Under the pieces are notes generated by a model. The model was not told the DNA's origin. It was given only the letters and a program-made list of their open reading frames with translations, and did no database searches. A program made the position numbers and the translations under genes. Source: Clostridium sp. CAG:710 (lineage in GTDB: Bacteria; Bacillota_I; Bacilli_A; RF39; UBA660). Taken from it: a stretch of 62,995 nucleotides of DNA. This document shows positions 18,339 to 26,614 of this stretch, in pieces. The first letter of the stretch is position 1. Each line of letters begins with the position of its first letter. The stretch is taken from assembly GCA_000432595.1 (NCBI GenBank), contig HF996843.1, positions 1 through 62,995 of the forward strand, written 5' to 3'.

Positions 18339-19574
18339 CTATTCTACAATACCACACGAAGGATCAGTACTAGTATAATCACTTACACCAGGCATATTTA
18401 ATAATAAACTTACCAATAGTGGAATAAAAAATACTGCTATCGCCGCAATTGCTCTTTTAATAACTTTTGAAACAGCCTTTTTCATAATATCTTTATCCTG
18501 TGATATTACAGCCTGAGAAAAATCAACAGTCGTAAATATAATTAATAATATTGGAGCCACTATCCTGATTATTTTTAATGCTAACTGTAAAACCTCTTTT
18601 AAATCTTCATCTATCAAACCAGAGCAAGTATAAGTATCTTTACTTTTACTTAAATCTATACCAACAGAATGATTAATATTAACTAATCTTGAGGCCTTTT
18701 CTGCCGCTGTAGCCGCCTGATTAATTTTCGAATTAAGTTCTTGCTTTTGTGAAGGATCTAAGTTCAATTCGTTAGCACGTTTATTAAGTACACCATCTTT
18801 ACTTGCCATTTTAATAAGTTTATCATTTAAAGATGAGTCACATAATATAACTTTGGAATTAGCTACATCATTATTCAAATTTGTCACATCTGTATAATAA
18901 CTGCTTAATGTAGCATAATCGGCAGTTTTGTATTTTGACTCTATTTCAGTGATCTTTTTATTAACTTCACTAGTTTTAGACGAGTCACATGTTCTAATAT
19001 GTGAAGTAGATGATGCCTTTGTAACATATGGCTTCGCAACACCAGAAGTATCAAGTGAAGTTAATTTTACATAACTAATTCTTTTCTCATCATATCCTAA
19101 TTCTTTGTTTTTCTTTTTGCACTCATCCTCTGTAAGATTTACGAAACTATGAGCAGCAGTCATGTCATATGGCATTCCATGAACTTGACCTGTAACCATA
19201 GAAACATTACATACATATACCTCAGTAGGGCAATACAAATTACCATCAGATACAACAAACACACCACTATCACGAAATTCTTCCTCTTCATCACCGGAAA
19301 TATAATAAGCATTTATGTTGCCATTGAGTACATTTCCTCCAAGTTTAACTTCAAATTTTATGTCATTGACATCTTTTAACTTTTCGGCCTTATCACCTTT
19401 TGGATAAACAGATAGTGTACCTTTTTTTGATTTTTCTCCAACTTTTACTCTATAATCGTACTTGCATATATTAGAATAGCCTTCTGATACAGCGGCATTT
19501 ACATTAGTAGCACCAAAAACAATGAACATTAAAAATAAACTTAAAAAGCATTTTACAAATTTATGATATTTCAT
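18339..19574 (-). CDS. secreted protein with C-terminal VirB2-like double membrane helix
   Basis: 411 residues. The ATG at 19574 has AGGGG eight bases upstream; longer readings begin with TTG or lie on this site. A signal peptide (CFLSLFLMFIVFGATNVNAA) precedes a Cys-containing extracytoplasmic region of 290 residues, partly helical. The last 85 residues hold two membrane helices with IVAPILLIIFTTVDFSQAV and KVIKRAIAAIAVFF. They are nearly superimposable on the small VirB2-like protein at 20895-21251 (IGIPILLILMGTIDLGKAV, KLIKRAIAAIAVFF). It therefore looks like a pilin-like module carrying a large outer domain. It is the first gene of the long T4SS operon; hairpin 19665-19688 separates it from the gene upstream. 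Confidence 0.8.
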   Translation of the reverse strand: MKYHKFVKCFLSLFLMFIVFGATNVNAAVSEGYSNICKYDYRVKVGEKSKKGTLSVYPKGDKAEKLKDVNDIKFEVKLGGNVLNGNINAYYISGDEEEEFRDSGVFVVSDGNLYCPTEVYVCNVSMVTGQVHGMPYDMTAAHSFVNLTEDECKKKNKELGYDEKRISYVKLTSLDTSGVAKPYVTKASSTSHIRTCDSSKTSEVNKKITEIESKYKTADYATLSSYYTDVTNLNNDVANSKVILCDSSLNDKLIKMASKDGVLNKRANELNLDPSQKQELNSKINQAATAAEKASRLVNINHSVGIDLSKSKDTYTCSGLIDEDLKEVLQLALKIIRIVAPILLIIFTTVDFSQAVISQDKDIMKKAVSKVIKRAIAAIAVFFIPLLVSLLLNMPGVSDYTSTDPSCGIVE

Positions 19575-19664
19575 TAGCATCACCCCTATTATGTTTTTAT
19601 ATAACAATTCATATAAATAAAGTATAACATGTACAAACCAATATGTAAATTATTGAATTAAAAA

Positions 19665-19688
19665 AATGTTGTACCTGTGTACAACATT
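19665..19688 (-). terminator. intrinsic terminator after the 372-residue surface protein gene
   Basis: A 10-bp perfect stem (AATGTTGTAC / GTACAACATT) with a 4-nt loop is followed on the minus strand by TTTTTTT. It ends the transcript of the upstream gene just after its stop at 19693. Confidence 0.92.
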
Positions 19689-19692
19689 TACA

Positions 19693-20811
19693 TTATTTTA
19701 TAATATATGGGTCGGTTTCAGTGCCACTACCACTCACATATATTGAGTTTTTAGTAATATTTAAAACAATTCTTGCTTTAGCAGTTGTATTTAAATATGC
19801 AGTATAAATATCATCAGAAGCCTTATAACCCTTGATCGCATCTGTATTAAGTAACCAATACGAGCTATTATAAGCAGTTAAATAATTATAATTACTACAA
19901 GTTAAATCCTCTATTTTTGTACAGCTAGAATCTAAACTGGCATTCAAATAATCAAAAGTTGATAAAAGTGACAATTTTTCACCACTAAGAGTTTCTTTAC
20001 ACTCTATTGCTCCATCTTTTCCTATCATTGTTATATTTCGCTTTCCAACGCAAATGTCTTCACTCACTATTTTCGATTTTAAAGCATCTGATAATTTATC
20101 GGATAGATAATAATCAACAAGTTGCTTTCTAATCATACTTTTATAATAATCAGGAATACCTACTGCTTCATTCTGAGAAATATTATATCTATCATCCCAT
20201 GTACCATCATAATCATTATCCATATCAAATTTGTTTTTAACTAACATCAAACTAAAATCAGGATTTACTTTGACAATTCTCCATAAAACATCATCAATTG
20301 ATACAAAGTTATTTACAAAATCGCCTCTATAAACATATATAGTCTGTTTACCTTTCTTTGAATATTGTTCAGCTTTATAAAGTCCATCATCTTTTGAAAC
20401 AACAGTAGACATAACCCTTTCATACAAATAAGTTGTAGTGTATTTATCACCACAATTTAAATATGGTGAATAATTATAATACTCTCCAGATTTTGTTACA
20501 ACAACTTTACCTTCGCATGCCACTGATTTATCTTTTTGAATTTTTGACAATTCCTTCATATAACCAGAACTTGCTAAAGCGGATGCATTAACCTCAATCT
20601 CTTCAGTTTCACTAACTGGTAATTGATCATTCCTTGAAGAATAATAACTTTTTGCTGCCTCGGTCATCTTATCTTCAATTTGTTCATAAGTTAATGATGA
20701 ATTTTTAAGTTTACCAACAACAAGAGCCACTATTATTATAACAATTAAAAGTAAAGCAATGCCTCCCGCAAGAAATAACATTTTTTTAGTACGTTCATCC
20801 AAATTTTTCAT
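19693..20811 (-). CDS. single-pass surface protein with WRIVKV...GSGTxxDPY module, T4SS-linked
   Basis: 372 residues. One strong N-terminal membrane helix (about 11-33) has a short basic cytoplasmic start, giving a type IV pilin-like or signal-anchor topology. The outer part contains a core with DVLWRIVKVNPDFSLMLVK and ends in VSGSGTETDPYIIK. The same two landmarks occur in the protein at 39515-40498 (TWRIVSVEADHTIKIVK and SGDGTLSNPFTIK), so these define one family. Five or more Cys could form disulfides. It is monocistronic between two terminators but embedded in the T4SS locus, so a surface or adhesin role in the apparatus is inferred. Confidence 0.65.
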   Translation of the reverse strand: MKNLDERTKKMLFLAGGIALLLIVIIIVALVVGKLKNSSLTYEQIEDKMTEAAKSYYSSRNDQLPVSETEEIEVNASALASSGYMKELSKIQKDKSVACEGKVVVTKSGEYYNYSPYLNCGDKYTTTYLYERVMSTVVSKDDGLYKAEQYSKKGKQTIYVYRGDFVNNFVSIDDVLWRIVKVNPDFSLMLVKNKFDMDNDYDGTWDDRYNISQNEAVGIPDYYKSMIRKQLVDYYLSDKLSDALKSKIVSEDICVGKRNITMIGKDGAIECKETLSGEKLSLLSTFDYLNASLDSSCTKIEDLTCSNYNYLTAYNSSYWLLNTDAIKGYKASDDIYTAYLNTTAKARIVLNITKNSIYVSGSGTETDPYIIK

Positions 20812-20876
20812 ATCATCAAACTCCCTCTATCATGTATTTATAATACACTAGTTTATAAAAAAAGGCAATAAAAAAA

Positions 20877-20893
20877 AAGCCAAATAATGGCTT
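20877..20893 (-). terminator. intrinsic terminator after the VirB2-like gene
   Basis: A 6-bp stem (AAGCCA / TGGCTT) with a 5-nt loop is followed on the minus strand by eight T residues. It lies directly after the stop of the VirB2-like gene at 20895. Confidence 0.85.
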
Positions 20894-20894
20894 A

Positions 20895-21251
20895 TTATTT
20901 ACCAGCTGCTTCCCAACAATGCAACCAGTTTTGACTATTGGTATCGCTACCTTTTCCAGCCTCAGCATTTGAGTCGCCTGTAGAACCAAGCCAACTAAAC
21001 ACAACAGTAACTATAGTCGTAACAAAGAATACTGCTATTGCCGCAATTGCTCTTTTAATAAGTTTTCCAGTTGCTCCCTTAATTTCTTTATCATCATTAG
21101 ACATAACGGCTTTACCTAAATCAATTGTTCCCATTAAAATAAGTAAAATAGGAATACCAATTTGAATTATAGGAAAAATACCTTTTCTTATAAATCTAAG
21201 TATAGGTAAAATGCCACCACACTCGTCCATTATTTGAAATAAATTTGTCAT
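20895..21251 (-). CDS. VirB2/TrbC-like small membrane protein of the T4SS
   Basis: This is a 118-residue protein with two hydrophobic helices (about 25-45 with IGIPILLILMGTIDLGKAV, and 65-88 with RAIAAIAVFFVTTIVTVVF) separated by a short basic cytoplasmic loop. This is the topology of VirB2/TrbC pilin-like subunits. The C-terminal 30 residues are polar (Ser/Gly/Asn-rich). It has its own terminator, so it can be made at higher level than the operon genes, as expected for a major subunit. The same two-helix module is fused to the secreted protein encoded at 18339-19574. Confidence 0.78.
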   Translation of the reverse strand: MTNLFQIMDECGGILPILRFIRKGIFPIIQIGIPILLILMGTIDLGKAVMSNDDKEIKGATGKLIKRAIAAIAVFFVTTIVTVVFSWLGSTGDSNAEAGKGSDTNSQNWLHCWEAAGK

Positions 21252-21329
21252 TTTTAATTCCTCCTAAATCTACAATAAATATACCAACATTTAATTTGCT
21301 TGTCAATAATTTAACTAAATTTTAATAAA

Positions 21330-22283
21330 CTAAATATCATCTTTTTTAGTCTCATAATTAATAATATGTAACTTAGCCAATAATTGTAATATCCACTCTT
21401 CTCTTTTTCTATCATTAATGGGTGGCATAGTAAAGAATATATTTAATTTAGACTCTTTTTCAAATTCTTTTACATCTGATTTAGTAATAAGAGTTTTATT
21501 TAATATAACTTTTTTACCATTTAATCTTTGTAGTATTCCTCTATCTCTACCTATTAACTTACCAAGTTTTATAATAGAAGGTTCAACCAAATATAAAACA
21601 TCAGTACATAATGCTCCATCACTATCATTAAGATCTACTAAAATTATATCACAAGCTTGATTTTTTAATAATACTGTAGGTAAATCTGCCTTTGTAGTAG
21701 ATAAAAGTCTTTTATCACCAAAGTATATAAAATCTCTTTTATTTACTTCTATTGCCATAGTATTAACCCCATAATTATCACTAAGCTCTTTATATAATAA
21801 ATAAGTTAATGTAGTAGCACCTGCTCCTTCAGTAATATTTTTAATACCAAGTATCATCTTTCTACCAGCAGTAACTTCACTACTTAATGATATTGGTGTT
21901 TCTTGTATTTGATGTAAATGTGCCACATCTCTATAAGAATTTGGATGTTGCATCAAATACTGTAACCCATCTAAATTAGTAGTAAAATTATAATACCCTA
22001 AAGATATTAATCTAGATAAAAATATATTACTAGATGCCTCTGTTCCAGATGGAATAAGTAAAATTATTTTATCTGTTGGAAGTCCAATTGATAATTTTTG
22101 ATAATTTTTAATATCATTATAATTATCAAGTGCAGTTACATCTAATATCATTCTTGAAAAGAAATAATTAGAAAAAGTCTTAATTATATCTTCAACCTTA
22201 AATTCACCCTTAATAGCTTTAGAAATTTCTATATTTAAGCCATTTATTATATTGTCCTGTTGATTATATATAACAACATTCAT
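21330..22283 (-). CDS. CpaE/TadZ-like ATPase-fold protein with degenerate P-loop
   Basis: 317 residues. Residues 1-110 look like a receiver-type alpha/beta domain (LDVTALDNYND, DKIILLIPSG). After residue 140 comes a SIMIBI (MinD/ParA) fold starting MILGIKNITEGAGATTLTYL, where the P-loop lacks both signature lysines. DIILVDLNDSDG then occupies the Walker B/switch position. This two-domain layout is that of CpaE/TadZ proteins, which position pilus or secretion machines; many have altered P-loops. It is located upstream of the VirB2-like gene, 78 bp apart and on the same strand, so a localisation role for the secretion apparatus is plausible but inferred. Confidence 0.65.
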   Translation of the reverse strand: MNVVIYNQQDNIINGLNIEISKAIKGEFKVEDIIKTFSNYFFSRMILDVTALDNYNDIKNYQKLSIGLPTDKIILLIPSGTEASSNIFLSRLISLGYYNFTTNLDGLQYLMQHPNSYRDVAHLHQIQETPISLSSEVTAGRKMILGIKNITEGAGATTLTYLLYKELSDNYGVNTMAIEVNKRDFIYFGDKRLLSTTKADLPTVLLKNQACDIILVDLNDSDGALCTDVLYLVEPSIIKLGKLIGRDRGILQRLNGKKVILNKTLITKSDVKEFEKESKLNIFFTMPPINDRKREEWILQLLAKLHIINYETKKDDI

Positions 22284-22421
22284 AAAAAATCTCTCCTTTA
22301 CTATCTGTAATTATTATAACCAATTTAACAATCTTTTACAATAGAGTTAATTAAAATTAATACATTCTAAAATATTGAGGAAAAATAATAAATGTGATAA
22401 TATATTCAAGAGGTGTTATAT

Positions 22422-22841
22422 ATGAAGAAAATTACTAAAATATTATTAGTAGTAATAGGTATTATATTACTAACTGGTTGTGGAAAAGATTCATTACAAG
22501 AAATTAGTTATAATGATTTAGAAAAAGCATTAAATAATAAAGAAACATTTATATTAGAAATTGCTCAAGATGGATGTCATAATTGTGAAGAGTTTAATCC
22601 TATTTTTAAAAAAGTATTAAAAAAATATAATTTAGTAGCTAAACAAATCAATCTTACTAAATTAAGTGAAGAAGAAAATACTAAGATTGAAAACCTATAT
22701 AATATAGCAGGAACTCCTACAGTTATATTTATTGAAAAAGGAAAAGAGCCATCTATATCAAGAAGAATAATTGGTGCTAGAGAAGAAGACTTTATCATAA
22801 CTAAGCTTGGAATAGCTGGTTATATAAAAGAGAGTAAATAA
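22422..22841 (+). CDS. thioredoxin-fold lipoprotein
   Basis: 139 residues when read from the ATG at 22422, preceded by AAGAGGTG at correct spacing. The lipoprotein signal is KILLVVIGIILLTGC. The mature part is a thioredoxin-like domain with redox motif GCHNCEEF (CxxC) and cis-Pro loop AGTPTVIFI. It is probably an extracytoplasmic thiol-disulfide oxidoreductase; a role in disulfide formation of the Cys-containing T4SS surface proteins next door is possible but unproven. It is transcribed divergently from the CpaE-like gene and ended by the hairpin at 22848-22870. Confidence 0.8.
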   Translation: MKKITKILLVVIGIILLTGCGKDSLQEISYNDLEKALNNKETFILEIAQDGCHNCEEFNPIFKKVLKKYNLVAKQINLTKLSEEENTKIENLYNIAGTPTVIFIEKGKEPSISRRIIGAREEDFIITKLGIAGYIKESK

Positions 22842-22847
22842 TTAATA

Positions 22848-22870
22848 AATCCCATGTTAAACATGGGATT
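22848..22870 (+). terminator. intrinsic terminator after the thioredoxin-fold gene
   Basis: A 10-bp perfect stem (AATCCCATGT / ACATGGGATT) with loop TAA is followed by ATTTTTTT on the plus strand. It lies between convergent genes and could also act weakly on the minus strand. Confidence 0.9.
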
Positions 22871-22876
22871 ATTTTT

Positions 22877-23287
22877 TTATCTAATTTTATTATTCATAAT
22901 ATTGTGTACTGCATTTTTTGCATCACTAGTACTAATAGTATCACAAAGACTATTTAATTCATCATAAGTAAGCATACCTGCTTCTGCTTTTTCCTTTATA
23001 GCTTCTAATGATGCAAATTCCATTTGTTTTGCAGGATCTCTTTCAAAAAGATTAAAAGCTTCACACTTAGTAAGTCTAGAAGTAAGTAGTATTTCCATTT
23101 TTCTTGCATCTACTAGTGAAGAAGAACTCTTACTACACACTTCTTTTAACTTATCATAACTAAATGTTCCGTTCTTTAATTCTTCCTGAATAAGTGATTT
23201 CTCTTCTCCAAAAAGATCTAGTACTTCTTCTCTACTCATATTCTTATATTTATTTAAAACTTCATCATCATTTAGTATATTATTCAT
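22877..23287 (-). CDS. hypothetical helical protein with two related halves
   Basis: 136 residues from the ATG at 23287, with AGGTGA upstream. It is all-helical with no signal or membrane segment. The two halves appear related: FSYDKLKEVCSKSSSSLVDA and LTYDELNSLCDTISTSDAKN share spacing, as do the preceding LFGEEK and LFERDP stretches, suggesting an internal duplication. It sits directly downstream of the lipid kinase gene (9 bp gap) and is likely co-transcribed with it. Family not recognised. Confidence 0.65.
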   Translation of the reverse strand: MNNILNDDEVLNKYKNMSREEVLDLFGEEKSLIQEELKNGTFSYDKLKEVCSKSSSSLVDARKMEILLTSRLTKCEAFNLFERDPAKQMEFASLEAIKEKAEAGMLTYDELNSLCDTISTSDAKNAVHNIMNNKIR

Positions 23288-23296
23288 TAAAATCAC

Positions 23297-24217
23297 CTAC
23301 TCATCAATAAAAAGATTCTTTATATTTTTCTTTGGTATCAAAAGTCTAACATTTCTTAAAACTTTTATTTCAAATTCTCTACTATCATCATCTAATCGTT
23401 CGCCATCTATACACCAATTAATCTTTTGCGAATCATTAAATCTGATTTTCATTTTATTAACTTTGTGAAAATAAAATCCAGGGACTTTGGTTATGTCACT
23501 CTTAGTTAAATAATAAAGACTTTTAATTATATCTTTTTTCATTGTTATATTACAAAGTAAAACCTCAAACCTATCATCATCTAATTTAACATCTTTTATA
23601 AAATCATTAAATCCAGCAATTCTAGTTGCATTAGAAATACTAACAAATGAATACAATCCATTATACTCTTCGCCATCAACCCAATAAGTAATATCATATA
23701 ATTTAGTAGACTGATTTAACTCTTTAAATCCCTCCATTAAGTATGCCATATGCCCATACCTTTTCTTTAAGTCCCTACTAGTTTCATAAGGTACATTCAT
23801 AAACTTTCCAAAACCCGCAACATACACAAATGGTCTATCATTTATAGTACAAATATCAATGTTTTTTTCTTCTCCATCTAAAAGCATTTTCAAGTTTTCA
23901 ATAATATCCTTACCATATCCAAACATCGCGCCTATATCATTAGTAGTACCAACAGGTATATGTGCAAGTAAAAGTCTATTAGCCCTTTTTAAATTACCAG
24001 TCATAGATTCATTAAAAGTTCCATCACCACCAATAGATATAACTAAATCAGGATTATCAAGTTCGCTCACAATTTTTGTAATATGTCCTTTGTATTTTGA
24101 AAAAATAATTTCTGGTACATATTCACGTTCTAATAAAATATCTATAAAAGCAGCTAAAAAATCTTTTTTAATTTTTTTACCACTATTTGGATTATAAACA
24201 ATAACACATTTTTTCAT
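23297..24217 (-). CDS. diacylglycerol kinase family lipid kinase (DagK/BmrU type)
   Basis: 306 residues. The family motifs are an N-terminal VIVYNPNSGKK, the nucleotide-binding loop VISIGGDGTFNE, and HIPVGTTNDIG, as in soluble DagK/YegS-like kinases. A C-terminal beta-sandwich ends with WCIDGERLDDDSREF. DagK phosphorylates diacylglycerol to phosphatidic acid and recycles lipid from lipoteichoic acid synthesis at the membrane; other members act on different lipids. Length is normal (about 300). It heads a two-gene unit with the small helical protein gene. Confidence 0.88.
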   Translation of the reverse strand: MKKCVIVYNPNSGKKIKKDFLAAFIDILLEREYVPEIIFSKYKGHITKIVSELDNPDLVISIGGDGTFNESMTGNLKRANRLLLAHIPVGTTNDIGAMFGYGKDIIENLKMLLDGEEKNIDICTINDRPFVYVAGFGKFMNVPYETSRDLKKRYGHMAYLMEGFKELNQSTKLYDITYWVDGEEYNGLYSFVSISNATRIAGFNDFIKDVKLDDDRFEVLLCNITMKKDIIKSLYYLTKSDITKVPGFYFHKVNKMKIRFNDSQKINWCIDGERLDDDSREFEIKVLRNVRLLIPKKNIKNLFIDE

Positions 24218-24268
24218 ACTAACACTCTTCCTAAAAAAATGATAACATATTTAATATTTTTTGTAAAA

Positions 24269-24778
24269 CTATCTATGTACCTTTCCACGTTTAAGAGTAA
24301 CAAAAAAATCAATTATAAAAAGAATTATAAAAAAATACGTAACTATACTAGGTATATAATAAACAAAACTATCAATAATAGGATTTATAAGATATATAGC
24401 TAAAAATGCTCCAATAATCCAAACAAGTGTAACTTCAAGTGCTATATACTTTCCTATATGAAATTTAAATTTATTGTAGTCCCAAAAAACAACCTTAAAT
24501 ATTCTCTCAATTAATAAACCCGCAACAAGTTCAACAACAGTAAGAATAATTGCCATAATAATTGCTATAATAATGGATTCTATAAGAATAGATAATTTAA
24601 AAAAGTCAAATATAAACTTAGACACAATTAGTATAAGTAAAGCACCAACTCCATAAACAGGAGTAACTGGTCCATATAATATACCACTACCCACCTTATC
24701 ATCTTTAATAAGTCCTAAAAAACATTCATATAAATAACCTAAAAAAGAATATATAAAAAAATAATTAATGTAATACAT
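24269..24778 (-). CDS. CmpB-family (putative ABC transporter type IV) membrane protein
   Basis: 169 residues with about five membrane helices. The start YYINYFFIYSFLGYLYE and the loop GSGILYGPVTPVYGVGA are typical of the PF06541 (ABC_trans_CmpB) family; the second family member in this window (34301-34963) has the matching GVIYGPFSPIYGAGA. The function is not established and the ABC-transporter label is provisional. It appears to be a single gene, lying 51 bp from the lipid kinase gene. Confidence 0.8.
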   Translation of the reverse strand: MYYINYFFIYSFLGYLYECFLGLIKDDKVGSGILYGPVTPVYGVGALLILIVSKFIFDFFKLSILIESIIIAIIMAIILTVVELVAGLLIERIFKVVFWDYNKFKFHIGKYIALEVTLVWIIGAFLAIYLINPIIDSFVYYIPSIVTYFFIILFIIDFFVTLKRGKVHR

Positions 24779-25000
24779 AGTAATTCACCATTATTATTAT
24801 TAACTATTTCAAAATATTTATTATTAATATTGCTATCAATTACATATATAGCAGCCTATATTTTATATTAAACCATCTTACAATTTATCAAATTTTTATT
24901 AAAATCTTTATGATAATGTTTTATAATTTTTGATTGCCTTATATTCAAAAAAACATTTAATGTAAAAGCATTATAGTAAATTTATTTTATTAAAAGAAAA

Positions 25001-25036
25001 AAGGATTGTTCCAATAAATTATAGTTTGCAATCCTT
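25001..25036 (-). terminator. probable intrinsic terminator after the DUF1292-like gene
   Basis: An 8-bp stem (AAGGATTG / CAATCCTT) with a 20-nt loop is followed by TTTTTTCTTTT on the minus strand, 37 bp after the stop at 25073. The rest of 24779-25000 is AT-rich and I see no gene in it. Confidence 0.65.
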
Positions 25037-25072
25037 GTAATACTAATCATTTTAAAATAAGCAAAATAAAAA

Positions 25073-25303
25073 TTATTCCTTATTTCCATGTGTATTATTG
25101 TAAATAATTTTTATAACTTTTTCTAATTCTTCAGGATCAGAAATTTCAACAATCTCATCATTTTCTAATCTACCATATATAACATTAGAAGTATTATTTA
25201 TATCTACTAAATAAACATAGTTAGTTCCATTATCATTAAATTGATCTACAACACTATACTCATTATCATCAGCAAGTGTTAATATATTCCCTTTTCCAAA
25301 CAT
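25073..25303 (-). CDS. small DUF1292-like protein
   Basis: 76 residues from the ATG at 25303, which has AGGAGA upstream. The pattern of a short N-terminal strand, DNGTNYVYLVDI, YGRLENDEIVEISD and a final helix EELEKVIKIIY resembles the DUF1292 family of small cytoplasmic Firmicute proteins. Function unknown. It is co-directional with the membrane protein gene upstream (10 bp gap). Confidence 0.6.
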   Translation of the reverse strand: MFGKGNILTLADDNEYSVVDQFNDNGTNYVYLVDINNTSNVIYGRLENDEIVEISDPEELEKVIKIIYNNTHGNKE

Positions 25304-25313
25304 TTTATTTCTC

Positions 25314-25739
25314 CTATCTACCTTTTGCTTGATGTTCCACAATATCCTGATAATCCTCTGGTTGATTATCCATCATATCATAAAATTCTTTATTAGCTTT
25401 TTTATATTCCCTATTATGTTTAATATATTTAGAATAACTTGTTGCAGTTGCAATCATTGTACCCCACATAGCAGGTGTAATTGTTCTAAAATACTCCTTT
25501 AAAGCATCAAATGAATTTAATGCTTGAATTTCAGTTTGAATGGCTTGATCCATATCAATCCCAGAAAAATGTGTTGCTACTATTAATCCAACTAAACATA
25601 CCCCCGATGCAATAGCATACATACTTTTCTTTTTATGCTCCTCTGATAATGTATTATTTATACTTTTAATTTTTAGTCTTCTGGTAGATTCATTTTGTGC
25701 TGCAATTAATCTTGAGTAATCTTTTGATTCTTTTTCCAT
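25314..25739 (-). CDS. hypothetical membrane protein
   Basis: 141 residues. It has a helical, charged N-terminus, one clear membrane helix (YAIASGVCLVGLIVATHF) and a weaker second hydrophobic stretch (AMWGTMIATATSY), then a charged C-terminal helix. No family recognised. GGAGGT precedes the ATG. It is followed after 10 bp by the DUF1292-like gene, probably in one transcript. Confidence 0.65.
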   Translation of the reverse strand: MEKESKDYSRLIAAQNESTRRLKIKSINNTLSEEHKKKSMYAIASGVCLVGLIVATHFSGIDMDQAIQTEIQALNSFDALKEYFRTITPAMWGTMIATATSYSKYIKHNREYKKANKEFYDMMDNQPEDYQDIVEHQAKGR

Positions 25740-25830
25740 TTTGAATACCTCCTATAATTGTATTGTATCATATTTTTTAGTGCAACAATAGTTATTTGTC
25801 AAATGTTTACATTATTTACACATAAAATGT

Positions 25831-26309
25831 TTATGTTATCTTAATTTGAAGATTATCTATCATTGCTTGATTAAAATTTACTTCTGCATTTTGCTTATTA
25901 TTACTTGCAGACATAAATTCGATTACCTGATATTATCTTACCATATAAGAAAAACGGAAATTCCTGATTAGTTTCATTAATATATCTTGTCACGTTAACA
26001 ATGTTAGATATGCCTGTTCATTTAATATAATTTCAGTATTGGCATATTGTTTATAATATCAGAATTTATTGGAGTCATTTCTCCATAAGCTCTATAAGTA
26101 TTAAAATTTCACTGATGACATTTACCATAAAAATTTTTCTAAATCATAATATTTTTTACTCTTCAAAACATCTTCATCAGTTATTCTTTCAATTGTACTT
26201 TCTATTCTGAAACCACTGTCAAAATCATATAATCAATCCCTAAAAAATTTACTATAATCGATACTGGAGATTTATTATGAATATGCTGATTAAATTCGCT
26301 TTTACCCAT
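25831..26309 (-). pseudogene. decayed gene with multiple frameshifts, family unknown
   Basis: Reading the minus strand from the ATG at 26309 (MGKSEFNQHIH...) gives a peptide stopped at 26202. Continuity is recovered only by switching frames (DFDSGFRIESTIERI, then RAYGEMTPINSDIINN, then NQEFPFFLYGKIISGN) down to about 25831. At least three frameshifts and several in-frame stops are needed, so the gene is broken. The order of short strands and helices is vaguely like a JAB/MPN domain, but I cannot support that. It accounts for much of the gene-free stretch 25740-26743. Confidence 0.5.
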
Positions 26310-26310
26310 T

Positions 26311-26418
26311 CTAAATTTTCTTTCTAATATTTTTAATATTTATCAAATTAAAGTTATTATCAAACTCTAATTTAAAAGTTTCACAATAATCAAGATATCC
26401 ATCAAATATTACATTATT
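26311..26418 (-). pseudogene. C-terminal remnant of a histidine phosphatase paralogue
   Basis: Thirty-five codons on the minus strand followed by TAG encode NVIFDGYLDYCETFKLEFDN and continue NLINIKNI. This matches the C-terminus of the intact histidine phosphatase at 27826-28434 (VFFDGVWEHCETFKLTFDDN and NLVNIENI) almost residue for residue. No start or catalytic domain is present, so this is a truncated copy, probably left from an earlier duplication of the cargo. Confidence 0.75.
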
Positions 26419-26424
26419 GTTAAT

Positions 26425-26559
26425 AAGTATACCTTAGTTTATCTTCAACTATTTTAATATTACCACTCATAATAGCTGAAGTAATATTACAAAAAGCGCA
26501 TATAATCTTAACAATTCTTCTACGTCAATTTCTTTCCCGATAATATTTACATAGGTACC
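26425..26559 (-). pseudogene. possible frameshifted remnant upstream of the phosphatase fragment
   Basis: The minus strand encodes GTYVNIIGKEIDVEELLRLY and, after a one-base shift near 26499, SAIMSGNIKIVEDKL. These are protein-like stretches without start or stop in one frame. They may belong to the same broken gene as the downstream phosphatase remnant or to another one. Sequence 26560-26614 looks like non-coding AT-rich DNA. Confidence 0.35.
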
Positions 26560-26614
26560 AATCCTTTTTATGATTTTTTTCAAGAAAAAAAATCAATCAT
26601 TTCAATTGATTCCT

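Noticed and set aside
20816..21004. 62-codon minus-strand ORF overlapping the VirB2-like gene
   Set aside because: It is a shifted-frame reading of the VirB2-like gene extended past its terminator; no ribosome site.
8826..22283. Integrative conjugative element
   Set aside because: No relaxase, integrase or flanking repeats were found in this stretch, so I describe it as a T4SS locus only.
22375..22403. TTGAGG-N17-TAATAT promoter before the thioredoxin-fold gene
   Set aside because: The predicted transcription start would fall inside the ribosome binding site, so the assignment is doubtful.
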